Source: Actinotalea sp. JY-7876 (GTDB lineage Bacteria > Actinomycetota > Actinomycetes > Actinomycetales > Cellulomonadaceae). Taken from it: a stretch of DNA of 64,000 nucleotides. The notes beneath the pieces were generated by a model that worked only from the letters and a program-made list of their open reading frames with translations, had not been told where the DNA came from and searched no databases. The translations under genes and the position numbers were made by a program. Shown piece by piece: positions 8,622-17,494 of this stretch. The stretch lies in assembly GCF_014042015.1 (NCBI RefSeq), contig NZ_CP059493.1, forward strand, positions 1,984,001-2,048,000, in the 5' to 3' direction. Numbering within the stretch: the stretch's first letter is position 1; every line of letters begins with the position of its first letter.

Positions 8622-9242
8622 ATGGGTGGACGTCCGCACGACGCCGAAGAACCCCACGGAACGTCACCCGAACCGGGCGACGACCGGGGGGCGGACGGTC
8701 CGGTACCCACCGGCGCTGGCGCCGGCGACGGGAAGGCCGACGGCCCCGAGGGCACGGCCGGCCCGCACGAGTCCTCGGACACGGACATCGAGGCGCGCTG
8801 GGCCGAGATCGTGGCGCAGCTCGGCGACCTGGGTGCCGCCCCGCGCGACGCCGACGCCCAGGCGCCACCGGAACGCCCGCACCGCCGGTCCACCGACGCC
8901 CCGCCGGACGTCCCCGCCGACGCGCCGGAGGCGGACCGGCGCCCGCCGGACCCCTCGACACCACGCTCCTGGAGCCCCGACCCCGACGTCGAGGCGGCGG
9001 AGGAGCACTTCCAGCCGCCGGACCCCGGGCCCGTGCTCGGCGGCGACCCGCTGCTGACGATGGCCTGGGGCGCCGTCGCGGGCGTCCCGCTGCTCATGCT
9101 CGTCGCGGTCGTCGCCTGGCAGGACCTTCCCGCGCTCGTGCTGCAGGTCGCCGGCGCCGCCTTCGTCGCCGCCGTCGGCCTGCTCCTGTGGCGCATGCCG
9201 CACCGCCGGGACGACGACGACGGGCCGGGCGCCGTCGTCTGA
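8622..9242 (+). CDS. Conserved membrane protein with long disordered N terminus
   Basis: 206 residues, function unknown. Residues 1 to about 140 are rich in Pro, Asp, Glu and Gly and look disordered. Two hydrophobic helices follow (roughly 146-165 and 170-190), then a short basic and acidic tail (PHRRDDDD). Comparable two-helix proteins with acidic leaders sit next to glucokinase genes in other actinobacteria, but no activity is known to me. Divergent from plsC and convergent with the glucokinase gene. Confidence 0.7.
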   Translation: MGGRPHDAEEPHGTSPEPGDDRGADGPVPTGAGAGDGKADGPEGTAGPHESSDTDIEARWAEIVAQLGDLGAAPRDADAQAPPERPHRRSTDAPPDVPADAPEADRRPPDPSTPRSWSPDPDVEAAEEHFQPPDPGPVLGGDPLLTMAWGAVAGVPLLMLVAVVAWQDLPALVLQVAGAAFVAAVGLLLWRMPHRRDDDDGPGAVV

Positions 9243-9295
9243 GGGGCCTGGTGTCTGAGGGGGCGGTCGCCCGGGCCGGCGCGCCGGTCCCGGCG

Positions 9296-10240
9296 TCAGA
9301 GCCGGGCGAGGTCCGCGGCGCCCACGATGCCGGCGTCGTTGCCCATGGCGGCGAGCTCGATGCGCGCCTCCGGCCGGAAACCGCGTCCCGAGAGCTGGGA
9401 CAGGAAGGCCGCCCGGGCGGGCTCGAGGAGCAGGTCCCCGGCCGCGCCGACGCCTCCGCCGATCACCACGAGCGCCGGGTCCAGCAGCGCCGCGACCGAG
9501 GCCGAGCCCTCGCCGATCCAGCGGCCGAGCTCGGCCAGCAGCTCGACGGAGAGCGGGTCGCCCTCCTTGGCCGCCACGGTCACCGACGGGCCGCTGATCG
9601 CGTCCGGGCGGCCGTCGGCGAGCTCGACGAGCCGGGTCGCGCGGTCCGGGTGGGCCGACGCGGCGGCCCGGGCCTCGCGCACCAGGGCGCTGCCCGACGC
9701 GTACTGCTCCCAACAGCCGTGCAGGCCGCACCCGCACTGGTGGCCCTGCGGGACCACGCGCAGGTGACCGACCTCGGCGGCCACGCCCCACGCACCCCGC
9801 ACCAGGCGGCCGCCCACGACCAGGGCGCCGCCCAGGCCCGTGCCGACCGTGAGCAGCAGCATGTCGTCGACCTCGCGCCCGACGCCGAACTGGAACTCCG
9901 CCCAGCCCGCGGCGTTGGCGTCGTTCTCCACGACGATCCGCACGTCGTCGGCCACGAGCTCGGCGATCCGCTCGCGCAGGGGGTAGTCGCGCCAGGCGAT
10001 GTTGGCGCCGAACAGCGCCGTCGAGCGGTCCGAGCCGATGAAGCCCGCCGCCGCGACGCCCAGGGCGCTCACCTCGTAGCCGGCCGCCAGCTCGGTGTAC
10101 AGGTCGGCGACGGCGCGGTCGATCTCCGCCGCGTCACCGGCGACCGTCTTCCGCTTCGCCTTGGCGACGATCCTGCCGTCCTCGTCGACCACGCCCGCCG
10201 CGATCTTCGTGCCGCCGATGTCCACACCGATCGCGTACAT
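9296..10240 (-). CDS. glk: ROK-family glucokinase
   Basis: 314 residues. Phosphorylates glucose with ATP. DIGGTK at 7-12 is the phosphate-binding loop; ENDANAA and GTGLGG follow; the ROK zinc site appears as GH then QCGCGLHGCWEQ (His plus three Cys). No N-terminal helix-turn-helix is present, so this is an enzyme rather than a NagC-type repressor. The ATG is preceded by AAGGA. Position between a plsC-like and a fadD15-like gene resembles glkA of Streptomyces. Confidence 0.92.
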   Translation of the reverse strand: MYAIGVDIGGTKIAAGVVDEDGRIVAKAKRKTVAGDAAEIDRAVADLYTELAAGYEVSALGVAAAGFIGSDRSTALFGANIAWRDYPLRERIAELVADDVRIVVENDANAAGWAEFQFGVGREVDDMLLLTVGTGLGGALVVGGRLVRGAWGVAAEVGHLRVVPQGHQCGCGLHGCWEQYASGSALVREARAAASAHPDRATRLVELADGRPDAISGPSVTVAAKEGDPLSVELLAELGRWIGEGSASVAALLDPALVVIGGGVGAAGDLLLEPARAAFLSQLSGRGFRPEARIELAAMGNDAGIVGAADLARL

Positions 10241-10356
10241 GTCCGTCCTTGCTCGAGATGGGCCTGAGCCGCGAGAAACCCTCGGTGCAGGCTACCGAGC
10301 CTCACGCGATCGGGGGCAGGACGCCCGGCCTGCGTCCGCGCGCCCCGGGGAGTGGG

Positions 10357-10362
10357 TAGGGT
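10357..10362 (+). promoter_or_regulatory. Candidate -10 element for the acyl-CoA synthetase gene
   Basis: TAGGGT, 33 bases before the ATG at 10396. Transcription would start near 10369, leaving a short leader with a GGAG ribosome site at about 10388. Confidence 0.4.
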
Positions 10363-10395
10363 CTGCACACCCATCCGTCTGCCACTGGAGCCAGC

Positions 10396-12213
10396 ATGGA
10401 CGAGTTCGCCACCCCCCGCCTCGTCGAGGTCTCGCCGTCCGAGAACCTCAACACCCTCCTCGCAGCACGCGTGGCCGACCTCCCGGACGCAACGCTGATC
10501 GAGCACAAGACCACGCCCGACGGACCCTGGATCCCCCTGTCCGCGCGGGAGTTCGACGCCGAGGTCGTCGCTGTCGCCAAGGGCCTCGTGGCCCGCGGCA
10601 TCCAGCCCGGCGACCACGTCGGCATCATGAGCCGCACGCGCTACGAGTGGACCCTCCTCGACTTCGCCGTCTGGGCGGTCGGCGCGATCCCGGTGCCGCT
10701 GTACGAGACGTCGTCGGCCGAGCAGATCGTCTGGATCCTCACCGACGCCGACGTCCGCCTCCTCGTCGTGGAGACGGCGGCGCTCGCCGCGACCGTGGCG
10801 GGTGTGCGCGACCAGGCGCCGACGCTCGAGGACGTCCTGGTGATCGACGACGGCGCCATCGGGGCGCTGACCGAGGCGGGTGCGGGGACGCCCGACGCCG
10901 AGATCGAGCGGCGGCGCGCGCTGGCCGTCGGGTCGGACATCGCGACCCTCATCTACACCTCGGGGACCACCGGACGTCCCAAGGGCGCCGAGCTCACGCA
11001 CGCCAACTTCGTCAGCCTGACGCGCAACGCGGTCGCGCGTCTCGGCAGCGAGGTGTGCCCGCCCGGGTCCCGGACCCTGCTCTTCATGCCGCTGGCGCAC
11101 GTCTTCGCGCGTTTCATCGAGGTGCTGGTCATCCCGGCCGGCGCCGTCCTGGGCCACGCCCCGGACACCAAGACGCTGGTCCCGGACCTGGGCTCCTTCA
11201 AGCCGACGTTCATCCTCTCCGTGCCGCGCGTGTTCGAGAAGGTCTACAACTCCTCGGAGCAGAAGGCCGCCGCAGGCGGCAAGCGCGGGATCTTCCAGCG
11301 CGCCGCGAAGACGGCGATCGTCTACTCGCGCGCGCTGGACGAACCGCGCGGCCCGAGCCCGTGGCTCCGCCTGCAGCACAAGGTCGCGGACGTCCTGGTG
11401 CTGAAGAAGATCCGCGCGGCGCTCGGCGGCCAGGCCCAGTGGGCCATCTCCGGCGGCGCCCCGCTCGGCGAGCGCCTCGGGCACTTCTACCGCGGTGTCG
11501 GGCTCAACGTGCTCGAGGGCTACGGGCTCACCGAGACGACCGCGCCGGCCACGGTCTCCGTCCCCGACGGCGTCAAGATCGGCACCGTCGGCCCGCCGCT
11601 GCCCGGGCTCGCGGTGCGCGTCGCTGCCGACGGCGAGATCCTCGTGCGCGGCGACGGCGTCTTCGTCGGCTACCACAACAACGCCCAGGCGACGGCCGAG
11701 GCGTTCACCGACGGCTGGTTCCGGACCGGGGACCTGGGGTCGATGGACGAGGACGGCCACCTGCGCATCACCGGCCGCAAGAAGGAGATCATCGTCACGG
11801 CCGCGGGCAAGAACGTGGCGCCGGCCGTGCTCGAGGACCGGCTGCGTGGGCACCCGCTCGTGAGCCAGGTCGTCGTCGTCGGCGACCAGAAGCCCTTCAT
11901 CGGCGCGCTCGTCACGCTCGACGCCGAGGCGCTTCCCGGGTGGCTGGCGACGCACGGGCTGCCGGAGCTCACGGTGGCCGAGGCCGCTGCGCACCCCCAG
12001 GTGCGCGCCGCGCTGGACCGGGCGGTCGAGCGGACCAACGCCGCGGTCTCCCGCGCCGAGTCGATCCGGAAGTTCACGATCCTGACGACCGACTTCACCG
12101 TGGCGAACGACTACCTGACGCCGTCGCTCAAGGTGAAGCGTGCGCGCGTCATCGCCGACTTCACGGACGAGATCGAGGCGATCTACGCCGGCGCGCCGCA
12201 GCACACCGCCTGA
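10396..12213 (+). CDS. fadD15: Long-chain fatty acid-CoA ligase (FadD15 type)
   Basis: 605 residues. Adenylate-forming enzyme that activates fatty acids to acyl-CoA. The AMP-binding P-loop reads [11 protein letters not shown], with the adenine motif GYGLTETTA and the hinge region [18 protein letters not shown] carries the conserved C-terminal lysines. Length and order of motifs match the FadD15 group. A GGAG ribosome site lies 8 bases before the ATG. Transcription probably ends at the hairpin at 12264-12305. Substrate chain length is not determinable here. Confidence 0.93.
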   Translation: MDEFATPRLVEVSPSENLNTLLAARVADLPDATLIEHKTTPDGPWIPLSAREFDAEVVAVAKGLVARGIQPGDHVGIMSRTRYEWTLLDFAVWAVGAIPVPLYETSSAEQIVWILTDADVRLLVVETAALAATVAGVRDQAPTLEDVLVIDDGAIGALTEAGAGTPDAEIERRRALAVGSDIATLIYTSGTTGRPKGAELTHANFVSLTRNAVARLGSEVCPPGSRTLLFMPLAHVFARFIEVLVIPAGAVLGHAPDTKTLVPDLGSFKPTFILSVPRVFEKVYNSSEQKAAAGGKRGIFQRAAKTAIVYSRALDEPRGPSPWLRLQHKVADVLVLKKIRAALGGQAQWAISGGAPLGERLGHFYRGVGLNVLEGYGLTETTAPATVSVPDGVKIGTVGPPLPGLAVRVAADGEILVRGDGVFVGYHNNAQATAEAFTDGWFRTGDLGSMDEDGHLRITGRKKEIIVTAAGKNVAPAVLEDRLRGHPLVSQVVVVGDQKPFIGALVTLDAEALPGWLATHGLPELTVAEAAAHPQVRAALDRAVERTNAAVSRAESIRKFTILTTDFTVANDYLTPSLKVKRARVIADFTDEIEAIYAGAPQHTA

Positions 12214-12215
12214 CC

Positions 12216-12260
12216 GCATCCCCGCCTGGCGGCATCCCCGCCTGACCGCATCCCCGCCTG
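12216..12260 (+). repeat. Three tandem copies of a 16-bp unit
   Basis: GCATCCCCGCCTG occurs at 12216, 12232 and 12248, exactly 16 bases apart, immediately after the fadD15 stop codon and just before the terminator hairpin. Only the joining bases vary (GCG or ACC). Non-coding. Confidence 0.85.
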
Positions 12261-12263
12261 ATG

Positions 12264-12305
12264 GCACACCGTGCGGGCGCCGACCACGGCGCCCGCACGG
12301 TGTGC
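12264..12305. terminator. 19-bp perfect hairpin between convergent genes
   Basis: 12264-12282 pairs without mismatch with 12287-12305 around an ACCA loop. Serves fadD15 on plus and the small Cys-rich gene on minus. Confidence 0.85.
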
Positions 12306-12341
12306 GTGCGCGTGGGCCCGTCCCGGCGGTCGGACGCCGCG

Positions 12342-12599
12342 TCAGACGGCGCGCACCAGCCGCAGCGGCGGGACGAGTCCCGAGCGGGCCAGCACCGCGA
12401 GGGCGGCGCGCTCGGCGTCGTCCAGGTCGGGTGCGCCCACCCCGGCGGCGGCCTCGGGCGCGGCCCGGGCGGACCAGGCGTCCTGAGCCGCCTGGTCCGG
12501 CACGGCGGCCCCGGCGCGCACCGGGATGGTCAGGAAGGTCACCACGCAGTCGGTGCACGCGTCGCCGCGCACCGTGCAGGTCCCGCAGTCGATGATCAT
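12342..12599 (-). CDS. Small conserved cysteine-rich protein
   Basis: 85 residues. The N terminus holds four cysteines in about 20 residues (DCGTC, then DACTDCV), a pattern suggesting a metal or Fe-S site. A short protein with this opening is common next to nuclease and respiratory genes in actinobacteria, but I know of no function. The start is taken at ATG 12599 rather than the longer in-frame 12629, because TACCGT lies 7 bases upstream and the conserved region begins here. Divergent from the nuclease gene, with 89 bp between the two starts. Confidence 0.75.
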   Translation of the reverse strand: MIIDCGTCTVRGDACTDCVVTFLTIPVRAGAAVPDQAAQDAWSARAAPEAAAGVGAPDLDDAERAALAVLARSGLVPPLRLVRAV

Positions 12600-12606
12600 G
12601 CGCCGG

Positions 12607-12612
12607 ACGGTA
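12607..12612 (-). promoter_or_regulatory. -10 element of the Cys-rich protein gene
   Basis: TACCGT on the minus strand with a 7-base spacer to ATG 12599. Confidence 0.55.
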
Positions 12613-12675
12613 CGTGCGACCTCCGACACGCAGCCCGCCGCGGCGTTGCGCCGGGGTCGTGTCGGTGCCCGCGCC

Positions 12676-12681
12676 TACCGT
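12676..12681 (+). promoter_or_regulatory. -10 element of the nuclease gene
   Basis: TACCGT with a 7-base spacer (cacgacc) to ATG 12689; the same hexamer and spacing as the divergent gene, so the pair may be co-regulated. Confidence 0.55.
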
Positions 12682-12688
12682 CACGACC

Positions 12689-14707
12689 ATGCACCTCGTC
12701 CCGCGCTCCACGTCCCCGTTCGCTGCCGCCGGTCCGGCCGCGGCGGTAGGGCGCGAGCAGGGCGCGGCGCCGGCCGGACCGGGCGTGCAGCTCACGCTCG
12801 ACGCCGTCGGGACGCCGCTGTCCGAGGTGACCTTCGTCGTGGTGGACCTCGAGACCACCGGCGGCACCCCGGCGACGGCGGCGATCACGGAGATCGGCGC
12901 GGTCAAGGTGCGCGGTGGGCGCGTGCTCGGCGAGTTCCAGACGCTGGTGGACCCCGGCGGCCCCGTGCCGGCCTTCATCGCGACGCTGACGGGCATCACG
13001 ACGTCGATGGTCCGCGAGGCGCCCCGCATCGGGCAGGTGCTGCCGAGCTTCCTGGAGTTCGCGCGCGGCGCCGTCCTCGTGGCGCACAACGCCGCGTTCG
13101 ACGTCGGCTTCCTCAAGGCGGCGGCCGCGGACCACGGCTACGCCTGGCCCGGCAACCAGGTCGTCGACACGGTCGCCCTCGCGCGGCGCGCCGTGACACG
13201 CGACGAGGTGCCGAACCACAAGCTCTCGACCCTCGCGGCGTACTTCCGGGCGACGGTCACGCCGGACCACCGCGCGCTGTCCGACGCCCGAGCCACCGTC
13301 GACGTGCTCCACGCGCTCCTCGGGCGCCTCGGCCCGCTCGGGATCACGCACCTCGAGGACCTCGCGACAGCGACCGACCCCGTGCCCGCCGCCCGGCGCC
13401 GCAAGCGCCACCTGGCCGACGGCCTGCCGGACGCGCCGGGCGTCTACCAGTTCCGCGACGCCCGCGGGGAGATCCTCTACGTCGGCACGGCCACGTCGCT
13501 GCGCACGCGGGTGCGCAGCTACTTCACGGCGGCGGAGCACCGGCGCCGCATGAACGAGATGGTCGCGCTGGCCGAGGAGGTGGTGCCGATCGTCTGCGGC
13601 ACCGTGCTGGAGGCGCGGGTACGCGAGCTGCGCCTCATCGCCGAGCACTCCCCGCGCTACAACCGACGCTCCCGCTTCCCCGAGCGGATGCCGTGGGTCC
13701 GGCTCACCGTGGAGCCCTACCCCCGGCTGAGCATCGTCCGCGACGTCCGGGGCGACGGCGGCCCGACCGCGGGACCCGAGGCGCACATCGGTCCGTTCGC
13801 CAGCCGCGGTGCAGCCCAGCAGGCGATCGACGCCCTGCACGCGACGTTCGCGCTGCGGCAGTGCTCCGGCCGGCTCCCCCGCGTGCCGTCGGCCGACGCC
13901 AGCCCCTGCGCCCTCGCGGGCATGGGCCGGTGCGGCGCGCCCTGCACCGGTGGCCAGGACGTCGAGGCCTACACCGCCGTCGTCGACGCGGTGCGCCACG
14001 CGATGCTCCTCGACCCCGCGCCCGTCGTCAGTGCCCACGCGACCCGCATCGCGCAGCTGACGGCCACCGAGCGGTTCGAGGAGGCCGCCGCGTGGCGCGA
14101 CCAGCTCGCCGCCTTCCTGCGGGGTGCCTCACGGGCCCAGCGCTCGCGCCGCGCGGCCGGCCACGCGCAGCTCGTCGCCGCCCGCGTCCGCGACGGCGGC
14201 GGGTGGGAGGTCGCCGTGGTCCGTCACGGCCGGCTCTCGGCGACCACCGCGACCCCGCCCGGCGCCGACCCGCGACCGCACATCGCGGCGCTCGTGGCGA
14301 CCGCCGAGCACGTCGCGCCGCCGTGCCTGCCCGCGTCCGCCGCCCACCCGGAGGAGACCGACCTGGTGCTCGACTGGCTGGAGGAGCCGGGCGTCCGCCT
14401 CGTCGAGGCCGGGGAGGGCTGGGCGTGCCCGGTACGGGGCGCCGAGGCGTTCCGCTCCCCGGCCGCGACAGCATCCGCCGTGGCCGCCGCCGTCGCCCGC
14501 CGCACGCCACCGGTGACCGCCCTCGTCCCGGCGGCCGAGGTCAGGGACACCGCAGACGAAGCGGCCTGGGAGGGCGTCGCCCGGGACGGCATGGCCCGGG
14601 ACGACACCGCCCGGGACGACGTGGACGCCCCGGTCCGGGCCGACGCGCACACCGCCGACGCCGACGCCCGCGTGCGCTCGGACGCGCAGGTCAGCGGGAC
14701 GGCATGA
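12689..14707 (+). CDS. DnaQ-like exonuclease fused to a UvrC-like GIY-YIG nuclease
   Basis: 672 residues. The N-terminal DEDDh exonuclease (about 45-220) has VVVDLETTG with the first acidic pair, a middle HNAAFD and a late HRALSDARAT. A GIY-YIG domain (about 250-330) begins PGVYQFRD and continues ILYVGTATSLRTRV. A cysteine-bearing region resembling UvrC (CSGRLP then GRCGAPC) and a UVR-like stretch follow. The last 40 or so residues are repetitive, ARDD- and ADA-rich. Same architecture as Rv2191 and likely in DNA repair, though its substrate is unknown. The start is set by the hexamer 7 bases upstream; a longer frame from 12614 would run through the promoter. Confidence 0.88.
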   Translation: MHLVPRSTSPFAAAGPAAAVGREQGAAPAGPGVQLTLDAVGTPLSEVTFVVVDLETTGGTPATAAITEIGAVKVRGGRVLGEFQTLVDPGGPVPAFIATLTGITTSMVREAPRIGQVLPSFLEFARGAVLVAHNAAFDVGFLKAAAADHGYAWPGNQVVDTVALARRAVTRDEVPNHKLSTLAAYFRATVTPDHRALSDARATVDVLHALLGRLGPLGITHLEDLATATDPVPAARRRKRHLADGLPDAPGVYQFRDARGEILYVGTATSLRTRVRSYFTAAEHRRRMNEMVALAEEVVPIVCGTVLEARVRELRLIAEHSPRYNRRSRFPERMPWVRLTVEPYPRLSIVRDVRGDGGPTAGPEAHIGPFASRGAAQQAIDALHATFALRQCSGRLPRVPSADASPCALAGMGRCGAPCTGGQDVEAYTAVVDAVRHAMLLDPAPVVSAHATRIAQLTATERFEEAAAWRDQLAAFLRGASRAQRSRRAAGHAQLVAARVRDGGGWEVAVVRHGRLSATTATPPGADPRPHIAALVATAEHVAPPCLPASAAHPEETDLVLDWLEEPGVRLVEAGEGWACPVRGAEAFRSPAATASAVAAAVARRTPPVTALVPAAEVRDTADEAAWEGVARDGMARDDTARDDVDAPVRADAHTADADARVRSDAQVSGTA

Positions 14708-14741
14708 TGAGGACCACGGACACCGAGGGAAAGGCTCACCC

Positions 14742-15023
14742 ATGATCACCGCCGTCGTCCTCATCGACGCCGACCCCGCCCGCATCCCGGAGATCGCGAC
14801 GGAGGTGGCGGAGGTGGCCGGCGTCACCGAGGTGTACTCGGTGACCGGGGAGGTGGACCTCATCGCGATGGTGCGGGTCCGCGAGCACGACGACCTGGCC
14901 GACGTCATCGCCGACCGCCTCAGCAAGGTCGACGGCGTGCTGCGCACGCAGACCTACATCGCCTTCCGCGCGTACTCGGAGCACGACCTCGAGTCGGCCT
15001 TCGACCTGGGTCTGGGCGACTGA
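14742..15023 (+). CDS. Stand-alone Lrp/AsnC ligand-binding (RAM) domain protein
   Basis: 93 residues consisting only of the alpha/beta RAM fold (opening MITAVVLIDAD, with VYSVTGEVDLIAMVRV in the core). No helix-turn-helix is encoded, so it cannot act as a classical Lrp. Such proteins form oligomers that bind amino acids and may pair with full-length Lrp members. AGGGAAAGG precedes the ATG. It lies just upstream of, and convergent with, trpD, which would fit amino-acid sensing, but that link is inference. Confidence 0.85.
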   Translation: MITAVVLIDADPARIPEIATEVAEVAGVTEVYSVTGEVDLIAMVRVREHDDLADVIADRLSKVDGVLRTQTYIAFRAYSEHDLESAFDLGLGD

Positions 15024-15028
15024 GCCCA

Positions 15029-15052
15029 GCCGCCTCAGGCCTGGGAGGCGGC
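15029..15052. terminator. Hairpin between the RAM-domain gene and trpD
   Basis: GCCGCCTC (15029-15036) pairs with GAGGCGGC (15045-15052) around an 8-base loop. It overlaps the trpD stop codon. Confidence 0.55.
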
Positions 15053-16120
15053 GACCCAGCGGTCGAGCACGCGCAGCGCGTGACCGCCGTCCACGGACTC
15101 CGTCGCGTGGCGCAGCCCCGCGGCGAGCCGCTCGACGAGCGTGCCCGAGCCCGTGCCCGCGAGCGTGCCGTCGGCCACCAGGGCGGCCGCGGCGTTGAGC
15201 AGCACGGTCTGCCGCACCGGCCCCGGGTCGCCCGCCAGGACGCGCCGCGCGACGTCGGCGTTCGCCGCGGCGTCGCCGCCGCGCAGGTCGGCGGCCTGGA
15301 TCGCGTCGAGCCCGAGGTCGGCCGCCGGGTCGATCGTCGTGCGCTCCACGAGGCCGTCGCGCACCCACCAGACGTCGGCCGGGCCGGTTGCGGCGAGCTC
15401 GTCCATGCCCTCGAAGCCCCGGAAGACCAGCGCGGACGTCCCGCGCGCGGCGAGCACCCCGGCCATCAGGCCGGCCATCCGCGCGTCCGGTACGCCGATC
15501 GCGGCCGCCGGCGGCTGGGCCGGGTTGGTGAGCGGCCCGAGGAAGTTGAAGATGGTCGGCACCGCCAGGCCGCGGCGTGCCGGGGCGGCGTGCCGCATCG
15601 ACGGGTGGAAGACCATCGCGAAGCAGAACGTGATGCCGACCTCGTCCACGAGCTCCGCGACGCGCTCGGGCGACTGGTCCAGGCGCACGCCCAGCGCCTC
15701 GAGGACATCGGCACCGCCCGTCGACGACGAGGCCGCCCGGTTGCCGTGCTTGACCACGCGCACGCCCGTGCCCGCGACGACGAGCGACGCCATCGTGGAG
15801 ATGTTCACCGTGTGCATGAGGTCGCCGCCCGTGCCGACGATGTCGACCGCTCGCCCGGGCACCGAGATGCGCCGCGCGTGCTCCAGCATGACCTCCGTCA
15901 GGGCGGTGAGCTCGGCGACCGTCTCCCCCTTCGCCCGCAGGGCGACGAGGAAGCCGGCGAGCTGCACGGGCTCGGCGTCACCGCTCATCACCTGGTCCAT
16001 CGCCCACGCGGCCTCGGGCACGCTGAGGTCCTGACCGGCGATCAGCCGCGTGAGGAGTCCCGGCCACGTGGGCGTGGCCCGGGCGACGCGCGCGCCGTCC
16101 GACCCCGGGGTTGCCGTCAT
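15035..16120 (-). CDS. trpD: Anthranilate phosphoribosyltransferase
   Basis: 361 residues. Second step of tryptophan synthesis, transferring phosphoribosyl from PRPP to anthranilate. PRPP-binding GTGGD, the anthranilate-site [18 protein letters not shown] and the acidic metal stretch are present. It stands alone rather than in a trp operon, as in mycobacteria (Rv2192c). It starts 10 bp after the stop of the receiver-like gene, so the two are probably co-transcribed. Confidence 0.94.
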   Translation of the reverse strand: MTATPGSDGARVARATPTWPGLLTRLIAGQDLSVPEAAWAMDQVMSGDAEPVQLAGFLVALRAKGETVAELTALTEVMLEHARRISVPGRAVDIVGTGGDLMHTVNISTMASLVVAGTGVRVVKHGNRAASSSTGGADVLEALGVRLDQSPERVAELVDEVGITFCFAMVFHPSMRHAAPARRGLAVPTIFNFLGPLTNPAQPPAAAIGVPDARMAGLMAGVLAARGTSALVFRGFEGMDELAATGPADVWWVRDGLVERTTIDPAADLGLDAIQAADLRGGDAAANADVARRVLAGDPGPVRQTVLLNAAAALVADGTLAGTGSGTLVERLAAGLRHATESVDGGHALRVLDRWVAASQA

Positions 16121-16130
16121 CCCGGCGACG

Positions 16131-16589
16131 TCACGCGGCGGACGCGGGACGCAGCAGCCCGGCGACGGCCGCCTGCACGGCGATCGGGTCGAGCGGCCGG
16201 GTCACGACGCCGTCGGGCTGCGCCCACGAGGCGAGCCAGGCGTCGGCCGCGCGGCCCAGGAGCACCAGGACCGGCGGGCACTGGTAGACCTCGTCCTTGA
16301 CCTGCCGGCACAGACCGATGCCGCCCGACTTGCCGGCCTCGCCGTCGAGCACGAGGAGGTCCAGGCCGCCCGCGTCCACCGTCGCGATGACGATCTCCGG
16401 GGTGGCGACCTCGACCCACTCCACCGGGGGGAGGTCCTTGGCGATGCGGCGGCCGACGGCCAGCTTCACCTGCTCGCGCGTCTCCGCGTGGTCGCTGTAG
16501 AGCAGGACGCGCAGGGTCTGCGGAGCACCACCGCGCTCAACCACATCCCACTCGCCGTCGTGCTGCTCGCTCGTGACCGTGCCGCCCAT
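16131..16589 (-). CDS. Degenerate response-regulator receiver protein
   Basis: 152 residues with a single CheY-like fold and no output domain. The acidic site (D33 in YSDHAET) and a candidate phospho-acceptor D82 in VLDGEA are kept. The usual Thr/Ser after beta-4 is replaced ([10 protein letters not shown]), and the switch lysine before proline is R131 (VTRPLDP). A homologous orphan protein commonly sits between trpD and the cytochrome oxidase genes in actinobacteria. It is probably a pseudo-receiver working by protein contacts. ATG 16589 is chosen; other in-frame starts exist upstream. Confidence 0.7.
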   Translation of the reverse strand: MGGTVTSEQHDGEWDVVERGGAPQTLRVLLYSDHAETREQVKLAVGRRIAKDLPPVEWVEVATPEIVIATVDAGGLDLLVLDGEAGKSGGIGLCRQVKDEVYQCPPVLVLLGRAADAWLASWAQPDGVVTRPLDPIAVQAAVAGLLRPASAA

Positions 16590-16718
16590 GCCGCCCTCAC
16601 CCGTTCTCGACGCCGGCGCCTGCTCTGGCACCACGTGCATCTTGGCACGGCGGCCTGCCGACGGGGCCGCCTCGGCGCGTCGTGGAGGGAGTGTGATCGA
16701 GTCGTGTCGTGCTCGGGG

Positions 16719-16734
16719 TGGGTCTTTGGACCCA
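16719..16734. promoter_or_regulatory. Inverted repeat in the -35 region of ctaE
   Basis: TGGGTCtttgGACCCA, a perfect 6+6 dyad, covers where a -35 box would lie for the ctaE -10 at 16753. Candidate regulator site for the ctaE-qcrCAB operon; no regulator can be named. Confidence 0.35.
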
Positions 16735-16752
16735 TGGAGCCTCAACCTCCGC

Positions 16753-16758
16753 CATAAT
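16753..16758 (+). promoter_or_regulatory. -10 element of the ctaE-qcrCAB operon
   Basis: CATAAT, the closest match to the consensus in the window, with a 6-base spacer to the GTG at 16765. Confidence 0.55.
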
Positions 16759-16764
16759 GACGAG

Positions 16765-17403
16765 GTGTCATCCGCAACGGCTGCCCCTGTCACGCGCCCA
16801 CATCTGAGCGTCAACCGCCCGAACCCCGTGTCGGTCGGCACGATCGTGTGGCTCGCGAGCGAGCTGATGTTCTTCGCGGCTCTGTTCGCGATGTACTTCA
16901 CGATCCGCTCGACGATCCCCGAGCTGTGGGCGGAGGAGACGCAGAAGCTCAGCATCCCCTTCGCCACGGCGAACACGATCGTCCTCGTGCTCAGCTCCAT
17001 CACGTGCCAGATGGGCGTGTGGGCGGCCGAGCGGTTCCAGCCGCGACGGACCGGGAGCCTGCTCCAGATCCGCCGCTGGGGCATGAACGAGTGGATGACC
17101 CTCACCTACGTGATGGGCGCGGTCTTCATCGGCGGCCAGGTTTTCGAGTACGCCGAGCTCGTGAGCCACGGCGTGACGATCTCCTCGAGCCCGTACGGGT
17201 CGGTCTTCTACCTCACGACCGGCTTCCACGGCCTGCACGTCGTCGGCGGCCTCATCGCCTTCCTCGCGCTGCTCGGCCGCTCGTTCTCCGCGAAGCGCTT
17301 CGGCCACCACGAGGCGACGACGGCGATCGTCGTCTCCTACTACTGGCACTTCGTCGACGTCGTGTGGATCGCGCTGTTCGGCGCGATCTACCTGATCCAG
17401 TGA
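16765..17403 (+). CDS. ctaE: Cytochrome c oxidase subunit III
   Basis: 212 residues, five predicted membrane helices, no metal. The opening stretch ends in [19 protein letters not shown], typical of actinobacterial subunit III, and the C-terminal part has the conserved HGLHV and [11 protein letters not shown] stretches. GTG at 16765 is the start; the frame stays open further upstream but would overlap the -10. First gene of ctaE-qcrCAB, the oxidase-bc1 supercomplex order typical of actinobacteria. Confidence 0.93.
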   Translation: MSSATAAPVTRPHLSVNRPNPVSVGTIVWLASELMFFAALFAMYFTIRSTIPELWAEETQKLSIPFATANTIVLVLSSITCQMGVWAAERFQPRRTGSLLQIRRWGMNEWMTLTYVMGAVFIGGQVFEYAELVSHGVTISSSPYGSVFYLTTGFHGLHVVGGLIAFLALLGRSFSAKRFGHHEATTAIVVSYYWHFVDVVWIALFGAIYLIQ

Positions 17404-17494
17404 CGCACCGCGGCCGCTGCCCGCAGCCCACCACCGCAGACCAGCACCGCACGCTCGCACCGGCGATGTGCACCGACGAGATGAGGAACGCTTC

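Noticed and set aside
10069-13116. 1015-codon minus-strand open frame across glk, fadD15 and the nuclease gene
   Set aside because: It crosses three confidently identified genes and a terminator hairpin, so it cannot be a single gene.
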